Shown here in pieces: positions 55,025 to 64,000 of a stretch of 64,000 nt of DNA. The notes under the pieces were generated by a model. The model searched no databases and had not been told where the DNA came from. It saw nothing but the letters and a program-made list of their open reading frames with translations. Location: NCBI GenBank assembly GCA_963971425.1, contig OZ020520.1, forward strand, positions 9,342,553 through 9,406,552, read 5' to 3'. Source of the DNA: Bryoerythrophyllum caledonicum. Lineage: Eukaryota > Streptophyta > Bryopsida > Pottiales > Pottiaceae. Made by a program: the position numbers and the translations under genes. Every line of letters begins with the position of its first letter. Position 1 is the first letter of the stretch.

Positions 55025-56151
55025 CCAAGGATGAACAACGAAAGCTCATCCTCAAATCATTGCCGTTCACCCTCATATCCGGAGTGCTGCGCAAAAGGGA
55101 GCAGGATCTAGTTATCCATCGAGTACTGGACCCGGTCCAGGCCAAACTGGTCATGCGGGAGCTACATGCTAGAGTTGGAGGCGGCCATTTTTCGCAGGAT
55201 ATCACAGCCCGGAAAATTCTGGATGCTGGATATTGGTGGCGAGCCCTACACAGGGACGTATCTGAATATTGTCGGACTTGTGACAAATATCAACGTGTGG
55301 GAGGGATGGCCAACACTAGACTGGCCCAACTAGTTACCAGCATGCCAGTGGAGCCCTTTACGAAGCGGGGTGTGGACTTTATTGGGCCCATCAAACCCAT
55401 GGCGTCTAGAATTGGATGTCGATACATTCTGGTGGCAACGGATTATGCTACCAAGTGGGTCGAGGCTCGGGCTTTGAAAACAAACTCCGTTGCTGTTAAC
55501 GCAAGGTTTCTGTACGAACAGATACTGACTAGGTACGGGTGTCCTTTGACACTTGTTAGCAACCAAGGCTCCCACTTTATGAATGAGGCAATAGAGTATA
55601 TGGTGGACCATTTTCTACTCCAGCACCGGACTTCTACAACATACTATCCATAGGGTAATGGTCAAGCGGAATCTACCAACAAGGTGATTGGCCATCTCCT
55701 CACAAAATTGGTGAATGAGAAGCACACGGACTGGGATGAACATCTCCATACTGTACTGTTTTCCTACCGAACAGCATACAAGGTGTCAACAGGACATACA
55801 CCATTCCAGTTGGTATATGGATTACATCTGATAATGCCAACGGAGTATTTGATCCCGACCCGGACATCGGAAGGTTCTCTGGACTATACAACTACACGTG
55901 TCTTGACAGCTCGGATTGCAGATCTGGAACAGGTGGACACATATTGGACAGTGGCCCAGGAGCAGGTTGGCAAAAGGTAGTGGGACCGAGCACTCTAGAG
56001 TCAACAACATTACAAGCAGAAGGACTTCCAGGTTGAAGATCATATTTTATGGTATCCAAAGGGCCATAAGGAGCACGCTGGCAAATTCAAGAGTCGGTGG
56101 TTTGGCCCTTACCAGATCCAATACAAGTTACAGAACAATACAGCTCTTCTG
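54961..56151 (+). CDS. E2 integrase
   Basis: The HHCC zinc domain is at GGGHFSQD to CRTCDKYQR. The catalytic core has GVDFIGPIKPM, VSNQGSHFMNEAIEY (N where Asp is usual) and GNGQAESTNK. Then come a WDEHLHTVLFSYRTAYK block and TPFQLVYGLHL. The C-terminus ends near KPYRFYEKDQ without a chromodomain. It belongs to a broken pol. Confidence 0.88.
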
Positions 56152-58374
56152 GTGAAGGTGGAAAATTTCGACCCCAACCTGATCCTGGTCAACATTAACA
56201 AACTCAAGCCTTATCGGTTCTATGAGAAAGACCAGTCACTCCCAGCAATTCCCGGTGACTCAATCCAGGGACGGATTGTGCAGCAAAAGGGGGATAGCGG
56301 TCTCGAAGACCAAGTGCAGGTTACTTTAACTTTTTTGGGAAGTTCAGATGCTACAACAACTCTAGCAAGAGAAAACCAGATAGCGCAAATGACCCACGAA
56401 GTCAATCTGGACTTGTCTGGACATGGTGGTCCAGAAGAGTTGAAGCTCTCTGAACATGGTGGTTCAGAGAATATGTCAACACCCGTAGAGAAAAACAGAC
56501 TAGTGCAGCCCAGAAGTCCACGAGAGCGCTTGAATCTTCAAGGAATGCAGATGAACCGTGAAGGACTTGGATGTCTAGAGTTTATAGAGGGAAGAGAATG
56601 CGGAATAGTGGCCCTAGAGAATCAGAACGAATTGCAAAGTCCATTGTTTACTTCAACACTGACAATATACAACGAGCTGGACACTAGCAACCTCGAGCCG
56701 GACATCCACACACGAGAAAGTCAACAGAAGGAGGAAGGCAACTCCAGAGGAAACCAACAACAGCAAGAGGAGAAAGAATGGAGACAGAAAATTGAGCAGA
56801 AATGGTGGGGACTGATGTTAGGATGCAACATGTGGCCATAGTGGAGAAAGAAGTTGGCCAAAGGAGTAGGGAAAAACTCAGTCCCAACATACAGCCTATC
56901 ACTAAAGTACAACCTCTTTGTGAAATGAATTTTACATTTCAATTAGAAGAAGGTAGTGAAAAAGCACAAGTTTCTTACAGTATGGAGGGAATTCGTTCAA
57001 AAAAACAAAAAATGTCCAGATCAGATGAAAATTGGGGGTTAGTAGCCACTTCATCCAATTTGGATGAAGATTTTTCGTTTCCACTAGAGATATCTAGCAA
57101 AAAGGAGGACTGTAGACAAGACCTAATTTCATCTAAAACGGATGAAAATTGGTGGACGGTGCCAGTCACAAAAATGAATGGGTCTATAAGGGAAATGTCC
57201 AAGAGGAAGGACATCGGGGGGACAACAAATGTTTTTTTTAAAACGGATAGAGTTTTTTGGATGGAGCAATTTTCATCCAACCGGGATGAAAACTGTCATT
57301 CAGAAAAAATGGAATCATATCCGGAGGATATTTGCCATAACAGACAGACTTTGCTCATGATGGATGAAAAGGTTGGGGTGAAAAACATGAAATTCAGACT
57401 GGATGAAAGTCCGGCAGACCACAACAGAGTAAGGACATTAGCTGTTGAACAAACCGAAGAACACGCACAGTCGGTGGCGAGGAAGGAGAGCGTGCAGGAC
57501 CCAGGTGGGAGGCACGAAGAGAGCTGATAGGGTTCCGGCAGCAAGCACCTCGGCAAGGGTGTCGGTCTCTGTGGAGGTACAACCCGTTATAGTAGAGACC
57601 ACGACACCAAGCACCGATACAGCAGGGATCCCAGGTGCAGTTGTGAATGGCGTGAAGAGGGCGTCCGCAGTCAGGGTGCAAGAATCAACGGCGACATCGG
57701 AAGCTGGACGAACGGAGCTGTTGGTACCGGAAGTCCCGGCGGAAGGGGCGAGAGAATTCCAGGGAGAAGCTGAAGATCAAGATACGAAGGAGGCAACGTA
57801 CACCGAAACGCCGGAGGAGACGACCTTCAACATCAACACGAAGACAGCGACTTCTAGCAAGACGGAGAAGAAACGTAGTAACCACGAGGAAGAGACGACA
57901 CGAGGATTCCAACTCACCGAAACAGAAGGGGATCGGGAGGTAAAGTTGGGGGCATCTGGGAGAAACAAGATCGCGTCCTACTCCACAGCTATCAAAACTT
58001 GCATCATAGCCATCACGGCTTCCGGCGCTCACTCCCAATACCAGCACCGTACCGTAGCCGGCACCAACGAGACCACCGCAACTCAAGGAGGGAGACAAGA
58101 GTGGAGGATGGCAGGAGAAACTTCCAGACTCCCGGGACACATCGAGCCAAGTCCAGAGATTCAGGACATGAGCCCCAACTTTCCAGTAAGTTGTCCGGAA
58201 CTATCAACCCCATGCCTAGTACCGCAGATGGAGTCCAGGACGGTCCAGACTACTCCTCGAGGCCGAGGAGCACCTCCAGAAGTCACCATAAATCCCGACG
58301 AGGATTCAGAGCCTCCAGCGTTTCCAGTCACTACTGCACCTTTTGAAGCAGTAATACAACTTGCAAGAGTCTAG
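56152..58374 (+). CDS. E2 region downstream of integrase, low-complexity ORFs
   Basis: Three overlapping frames (56152-56841, 56802-57527, 57445-58374), rich in E, K, S and T with no recognised domain. The middle one is dense in GGATGAAAA words and in hairpins of the type TTTTCATCC-GGATGAAAA. The last is Arg/Glu/Thr-rich and likely disordered. They fill the place where Athila elements keep an env-like ORF, but no signal peptide or membrane helix is seen. They may be partly non-coding. Confidence 0.35.
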
Positions 58375-58552
58375 ACTTGGAAAAATGGAAGATTGGAGCA
58401 CGGTTCGCCGGAAGGAGACGCAGCTGGATGCTAGGGCCCCCAGACAACTCCGAATTCAAAACAAGGTAAATCAAAAATTGAACCTCTAATTCGTTCCATT
58501 TAAAAGTTGGCAAAACTGGAAAGACATCCACGACGACGCTTGGGTTGCCTCC

Positions 58553-60717
58553 ATGGGATTGGGTTCATTTTATGAGTATACGTGGCCGTCACCGAGGGAG
58601 GAGCTCGTGCGGGACTTTGTGGAGGGATTCGTCCAGGAAAAACCCGACAGTTTTACTACAGAATCTCCAGTCCAGTCGATGATTCGGGGAGTTCCAGTGG
58701 CCATCTCTCTGGAGATTATCGAGGAGGCTTTGGGTATTGAAGGCAAACAGACACTAGTGATTTCAAGGGGCGCCAAGGAGGCACGAGAGCTTTATCAATG
58801 AAGATTTGGTCTAACTGCTTAGCATTTCACTTTAGATGGGGTTCACATTGCTGGTTTCCCGGAGTTATACCAGGTTGGTATCCAGGCTGGTATAGTGGAA
58901 GTTCTCTGTGTGAAAAAATGCTCTTCACACGCCAGAAATGAGCTTATAACTCATCTGTTCACGGCTCTGGAAAACAAGGATCGAGACTATGACTGGACAC
59001 CGTTAGTGTTTTCTGGACTCCGGCGGATGCTGACTAGAGTTCATCTTAGTGGAATGACTGAAATTCCAGGGGCAGAACTAATTGACACCCTACTTCGACG
59101 GTGGTTTCCAGATGAGAAAGAATATACAGACACTGAGGTCCAGATGGACCATAGGATCTCCTCTACTGGGATACCTTTGGATTTGCACACCGGGACCTCT
59201 CTCGGCCAGACCATGCACGCTCCAATTTCCCTATCTCCGGAGTTAGTACTTGCCACTTATCCAAGCCGAAGATCATCGAGACTACAGTCCCGAAAGTGGG
59301 CTTCTTTCCCGAGCCTCGTACGACCCTAAAAAAAATTAGACCAACTCACTTACCATCAACTCCTCAGACGTTAGCTACAGACTCAACTGAGGACTTAGAC
59401 TCTCGGGAGCTCCAAGAGATAGAGCGGGGTGTCGTGACATCCACTCAACGACAATCGTCACCAGCTGCCACCGAGAAAGGAGTAGCAATATCCAGCCCAC
59501 TCCCGAGGATCACCAGAAGTTTTCGAAGGTTGAAGAAGCATCTGGAGATGGCGGATGAGTCACCACCAAAATCACGACCAGCACCATCCACTGTACCGCA
59601 GGAATCTTGCGATACGACACCAGAAGAGGCAGCCCCGCCAGTTCTGGCAAAATCATCTCCAGACCTGGACACTCCGGTCCAGACAGCTAGTACTGACAAC
59701 CAGATGGGAGAGCCTCCGAGTAGTGTTGGTGAAAATTTGGAGATGGAACGAACCATTCTCCACATCCAGCAACAAAATCAAGACATGGTAGCAGGATTTC
59801 AGGAGGTATTTCACTATCTGGATCTTAGATCTATAGCTTTGTCCAGAACTCAAACATTGCGGGAGAAGTTGGATCAGGAACCGCCAACTAGGGAACAATT
59901 ACTTTAGGAGAACACCATACTTTGCAAGACCATCAAGGAGCTCCAACTCCAGATCTAGACGACTTCACAAATGGTGGCAGCTCAGCAGCAGGAGTTGGAA
60001 GCCTCTAGACAAGAAATGTCCAGATTGGATCCAGGTCGAGCGGCAGCAGCCCAGATCGAGAGAATAGAACGGGAGACCAAGCTGAGCGCTCGCCTCAGGG
60101 CATTCGACCAGATGGTGGTCGATAACCACCTGCTTTGCCGTCGACTGGAGCTAGCTGAGGGGCGCCAGTAGGCCTCATGTTGAGGGATAGTCCAGCCACT
60201 ACTGACAGCTTCACGCCGCCAAATTCAGAGCGAGGTAGGGGCTTATCAGGTCGATCTGGACCGTTTAAACTAATATCTTCTTCGCTTTGTTGATGCCTAT
60301 CCAGATTTCATCTATTTTTACGAAGAGGAGGCAGAAGAACTTCCAGATCAGGGAGTGATTTCAATTCCACGTGGCAAGGTATCTGGAGGTGGTTTTCCAA
60401 CTCCAGATTTTTCGATTTCAACTATTTCTTTTGGGAGTACGGCTTATCATTTCCAAGGAGGATCCAGTTTTGCAGCGGATCCGCGAATCGTCGGGACATC
60501 CATGCCACCTCCTAGGATGGCATTGTCCAGTGCCATCGAGCCACCAAGTGTTTTAGTAACCAAACCGATCACGGAGAAGCCATCAGTGTCCAGACCTAGA
60601 CTTGCAGTACAAGCAGAGACCCGTGTGGAGTCTGGAGTTGGTGTGCCCAACGTTGAAGACTTTCCAAGTGGGGTGTCTCTCCCTTCTAGTGGCAAGAGAT
60701 GTCCAGTTGAAGTCTAG
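58553..60717 (+). CDS. E2 accessory ORF: conserved domain, disordered region and coiled coil
   Basis: Frames 58553-58801, 58895-59329, 59296-59907, 59971-60171 and 60355-60717 form a decayed accessory gene. The start has GSFYEYTWPSPREELVRDFV and a helical domain continuing to PLVFSGLRRMLTRVHLS. A P/S/T-rich stretch follows, then a coiled coil around MVAAQQQELEASRQEMSRL. The layout (globular domain, disordered part, coiled coil) repeats that of E1 and E6. It ends about 100 bp before the polypurine tract. Function unknown; several breaks. Confidence 0.5.
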
Positions 60718-60813
60718 AGGTGACTTCCTAGTTTGGACTTCTAACCCATTATTTTGTATTTAGTTTTGTGTTTTACTCCAGTTTACCACTTGAACATCTG
60801 AGGACAAATGTTG

Positions 60814-60829
60814 TTCAAAAGGGGGATAA
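60814..60829 (+). promoter_or_regulatory. E2 polypurine tract
   Basis: TCAAAAGGGGGATAA directly precedes the 3' LTR, the standard place for priming of second-strand synthesis. Confidence 0.85.
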
Positions 60830-61691
60830 TGTTAATCGGAGATTTAGGCTTATTGTAAGCTCCTGGTAGTAATTTTTTTGAGTTATTAAGTAGTTTTTAT
60901 GGGTAAAAATAAACTGTGGATGAATCCGGACTGTGGATGAAACAGCCCAGAATGACAGTGGATTAAACTATCTAGACTTTGGATGAAATTGTCCGGACAT
61001 GGATGACATCCATCCGGACAGCTTCCATCCATTATGGAGGATTAGAGTTTGGAGGGGTTAGAGAGCCACTCCCTAGGACTGGGCACTCTCTTCTATTTGG
61101 TGTGGATCTCTCTTGGTGTGTTAGAGCTAGAGTGTGTAGGAGAGTTAGGGAGTTAGGAAGTAGACGTATGGTGTGGATCTTGAGTTGTGTGGACTATGGA
61201 AGAGGTTTATGGAGGTTTGAGGAAGTAAAGCAATACTTGGACACTATCAATTGTGTAATTGTGTTAGTATTGTGAAGGTGTGAGTAGATTTTGTGGTTAG
61301 AAGATCATTTGGAGTTGCATTTGGTTGTGGGTATTAGAGATTCGGCTTGAATACACCAGATCTAGTATAGATCTATGCCGATCTATTAAACCCAACATCA
61401 TTTCTGTACTTAAGAGTTAGAATCAAGTCCCGAATTGTTGTAGGTGTTGTCTGATTTGCTGTAATTGAGTGCGGAAACTTCAGATCTATGAGTTAAACGG
61501 AAGCAAAACAACAGAAACGCAATTCTAACTAACTCTAGACTCAGATCTAGATTCAGATCTAGATCAATTCTGGAGTTTTAGACCCAGTAAAGGTCCGGAT
61601 CGGGACTTTTGTCTTATTGCCTTGAACTGCAGTTTGAATGAGCGTAGAGAAGATTGTACATTTAATCTTGAGGTGAAATCTCCCTTTAACA
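60830..61691 (+). repeat. E2 3' LTR (862 bp)
   Basis: Starts TGTTAATCGGAG and ends CTCCCTTTAACA, and pairs with 20964-21824 at about 96.5% identity by hand count. E3 sequence resumes at 61692. Confidence 0.95.
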
Positions 61692-61959
61692 CTCTCTCAG
61701 AAATTCTCAACTTGTATGGACGTCTAAATATTGGATAATCGTCTTCCAGTTGTATTCTTATCGGCTTGCCCTTATAGCCGTCTAAATGAGTGAGCTTGAA
61801 AGCATAGCAGGCCTTGTACGAGCGAATGAAAGCTCGCACCTTCTGTGCCTCTGCACCCGTGAGTCCCATCCCTATATCCATCTCCCAATCTTTCTGAACT
61901 GGCAAGATTACATTCTTTCCTAAGGACTCCAATATAGGTGCTGGCACTCCTTCTAGTTG

Positions 61960-62274
61960 CTAGTTGGATGAAGATGCACCATTGCCCTTTTCCAAGGCAA
62001 TAGATGCTATCTTTTTATCATGAACATGAGCCAAAGGAGGTGCTTTCTTTATAAAAAATACCTTGCTAAAGACTTCCTTGGCATTCTCCTTACCCAATTC
62101 TTGGGCCAATGCCGCCAAGACCGTTTGACCTCTTAGTTCATCTTCTACAACCCATTCAAAGGCACCTCCATCCCGGGTCTTCATTCCTCTAAGGGTTGTA
62201 TCCGAGGCTTGCTTACTCTCTAGCCACACCTCTGCATCTGGATAAATCTTTTTTGAAATATCATGAGGTGTCAT
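61960..62274 (-). CDS. E3 segment between methyltransferase and RT
   Basis: 104 codons with ISKKIYPDAEVWLESKQASD and RDGGAFEWVVEDELRG. I recognise no protease active site and no known domain. It occupies the place where a protease or linker would be expected. Confidence 0.45.
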   Translation of the reverse strand: MTPHDISKKIYPDAEVWLESKQASDTTLRGMKTRDGGAFEWVVEDELRGQTVLAALAQELGKENAKEVFSKVFFIKKAPPLAHVHDKKIASIALEKGNGASSSN

Positions 62275-62289
62275 TCTACCCTGTGCCCC

Positions 62290-63350
62290 CTAGCTTGAAG
62301 ACTTGGCCCCCAGATGTCCATCCAAGCCACCATTTTGATGCGCTTGAGCTGCTAGACACACCCCCAGAAACCAAGTCATGGAGTTTAAATCCATGGCTTG
62401 TCCAAGGATGTGGCGGCGTTGAGACTCTGTAATTCCAGGGCCAGCTGTTGTACCTGTCAGAAAGCCCATGACTCTCTCCCGTTCATCAACACAAGGCTCA
62501 CGAAGACTTTGTGTACCAGTATCAAATACTAAGCCTGGTCCTCCTTCACGAAATGCAAAAGAACGAAGATAACTCATGAATGTAGACAAAGCCAAACGAG
62601 GCTCCTCTACATTATTTATCAAGGCAAATGGGGCTGAATCTACCTGCACCACTTGTTGAAAAATGCGTCTAACATCTAAAATGTGGTCAACATGCCTTCC
62701 TTGTGGACGTGTAAGTTGCATCAATGTTGCTGAAACTCTTCGTGCGCAAGCCAGGTTTGTCCATTTTCACCGCAACTGATGTGCATATGAACCAAGAGCT
62801 GCTGCATCCACTAGTATTGGTTCTCTAAGATGTATGCACACCTCTGCTGCAGCATTTCGAAATTGTGCATTGATCACCCCTAATGGTGGGACATTCTCAA
62901 AGATATAGGCTAGAGGAGTGGCTTGAAGGCGTTGCCACCAATTCAACAACCGCAATAGCTCCCAAAATAGAGCAGATCGGGGGTGTTGGAGGCCTTGACC
63001 TCGCCCAGCTCGGGAATGCCCTTGGCAAGGCCATCCAACTGTCACAAGGTCCACTCTTTCTAACATTTGAAGATCCTCTTGGCCAATCAAAGCAATGTCC
63101 GATGGTAAACGTGACATACAACCTTGTATGTCACTTGCGGGTAATTGCGTTGGATATCTCATCTGTAAGTGTTGAAGATGATGCTTTGGTGTTGTGCTAA
63201 CAATGGCATTATTATCCACATATGTATAACTTTGTATAGATAATCCAGCTTTTAAAGCAGCAGCCAATCCGTACCAAGTCCAGCAAATAGTTCCACAAGA
63301 ACTATGCCCCCAACCTCTTTGTGAAGCTCCACAAGCTTTTGCAAAGAAGG
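62290..63350 (-). CDS. C5-cytosine DNA methyltransferase domain of E3
   Basis: The motifs of C5-cytosine methyltransferases appear in order on the minus strand. Motif I is VLVELFAGLGT near 63280 and motif II is a YTYVDNN block. Motif IV is VTVGWPCQGHSRAG near 63030, with the catalytic Cys in PCQ. Motif VI is AYIFENVPP near 62895, and a motif VIII-like SYAHQLR lies near 62770. At the C-terminus are EPCVDERERVMGF and the motif X-like LGQAMDLNSMTWFLG near 62360. Such enzymes methylate cytosine in DNA. The domain lies in the same direction as, and upstream of, the E3 RT, so it is probably part of the E3 polyprotein. Cytosine methyltransferases captured by Ty3 elements are known from a dinoflagellate and a charophyte alga. 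This copy is broken. Confidence 0.8.
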
Positions 63351-64000
63351 TGTGAGCCACAAAAACGGCTCACGGTGATGAATGGACCTCACATCGGGTC
63401 CATTAAGGCTAATGAGTGGTGAAAATGGGTTATCCCATGGACTAGCTCGTGGTTTTTTGATTAAAATGGCCAAGTGGCCTTTCCCCTCACTAAAAGAGGA
63501 GCCATTTATGGGCAATCGCGGAATTTATGTAGTTAGCCAAAAATGAAGAAAAAAAAAGGGAATAAACCAGAAAAGAAAAGCAAAGAGAGAAGGGAAAAAA
63601 GACAAAAGAAAATTAGAAAAGAATTAAAATGAGTAGTGGTGGAGAAGAATTTACCTCCTATCGAGTTGTAGACCGTATTCGGTCACGATGAAGAAATCAC
63701 GAAACCAAAAAAATGGGAGAAGAAGAAGGAGGATGGTGAGGAGAAAAGAAAAAAGAATGGGGCGTTAAAAGCCCTTAAAAAAAAATAGTCAAAAGGGTTT
63801 AAAAAGAAGTGGAAAAGAATCCTCATCAATCACTAAGTAAATTAGGAATTCCCCCAAGCAAGGGAATTCAAGCTAGGTAGAGTTAGATTTTTTTTGCATC
63901 CTTGAATTTAACTTAATAGCTCACTTATTGAGATCATGCACACACATGTGGCATGGAGTCAAAGTTTAGATTTAGATATTCCTTGGTTAGTGGGACACCC
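63351..64000. repeat. Solo or flanking LTR C, start only
   Basis: Begins TGTGAGCCACAAAAACGGCT and continues like solo LTR B from its start (GATGAATGGACC, then ACCTCCTATCGAGTTG-type blocks). Same orientation as B. It runs out of the window, so whether it is a solo LTR or the edge of a full element is open. The expected duplicate is GAAGG (63346-63350). Confidence 0.8.

Larger units (their letters stand above)
20964..61691 (+). mobile_element. E2: Ty3/gypsy LTR retrotransposon, carries three solo LTRs and a DNA transposon
   Basis: Both LTRs are present (20964-21824 and 60830-61691), with a primer-binding site and a polypurine tract in the right places. Gag, protease, RT, RNase H, integrase and a downstream accessory ORF run left to right. 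It splits E3; flanking bases are TTCTC and CTCTC, a 5-bp duplicate with one mismatch. The two LTRs differ at about 30 of 861 positions by hand count (roughly 3.5%), so insertion was not very recent. Removing A, B and D leaves about 14.8 kb. The RT is Athila-like. The element is broken, with several breaks besides the insertions. Confidence 0.92.
61692..63350 (-). mobile_element. E3, right part: methyltransferase and pre-RT region of a Ty3 element
   Basis: Upstream half of E3 on the minus strand. From right to left: a C5-cytosine methyltransferase (63350-62290), an unassigned segment (62274-61960) and the pre-RT block (61947-61692: RAFIRSYKACYAF, then PIRIQLEDDYPIFRRPYKL). E2 separates it from its RT. 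Solo LTR C cuts it at 63351. No protease or gag is seen in the window. Broken, with several breaks. Confidence 0.8.

Overview
The window looks like transposon-packed nuclear DNA of a plant-lineage eukaryote. The Ty3/gypsy elements have Athila/Tat-like polymerases, and the coding regions of one DNA transposon are joined by short GT-AG introns. The DUF7869-type transposase and a Ty3 polymerase carrying a cytosine methyltransferase fit a non-seed streptophyte (bryophyte, lycophyte, fern or streptophyte alga) better than a flowering plant. I cannot name the species. I found no convincing host gene, tRNA or rRNA.

Layout. (1) 1-17160: a large Ty3/gypsy element on the minus strand (E1) with its 5' LTR at 15169-17160, leader ORFs, gag, pol, and extra coiled-coil ORFs downstream of integrase. 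Its far end lies beyond the left edge. (2) 17161-19789: the downstream-ORF part of another minus-strand element (E6). (3) 19790-20963 and 61692-63350: two halves of a third minus-strand Ty3 element (E3), whose right half encodes a C5-cytosine methyltransferase upstream of the reverse transcriptase. (4) 20964-61691: a Ty3/gypsy element on the plus strand (E2), with both LTRs, that splits E3. (5) Inside E2 lie three solo LTRs: A (23651-45951), B (46838-49179) and D (51820-53082). A fourth copy, C, starts at 63351 inside E3 and leaves the window. (6) Inside solo LTR A sits a 19.9-kb DNA transposon, G (23819-43696). Nesting is thus G in A in E2 in E3.

G is the most interesting object. It has 26-bp terminal inverted repeats, an apparent 4-bp target duplication (GCTA) and two divergent genes. 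The plus-strand gene encodes a 937-residue DUF7869-like transposase. The minus-strand gene is a chain of about six exons encoding, in order, a ParB/sulfiredoxin-like domain, a degenerate N6/N4-methyltransferase-like domain, a long low-complexity and coiled-coil linker, and an FCP1/NIF-type HAD domain. About eighteen copies of a 19-bp palindrome, consensus TATCCTCGACTCGAGGATA, are scattered through G. Nearly all lie in introns, chiefly the leader introns of both genes. A ParB-like protein and a parS-like palindrome array in one element suggest a self-recognition system, comparable in logic to the anti-silencing motifs of VANDAL transposons. That functional link is inference.

Each retroelement also seems to carry its own over-used short word: CTTAAG in E1, TCCGGA in E6, TCCAGA/TCTGGA in E2. 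At least three of them encode a similar extra protein downstream of, or beside, pol.
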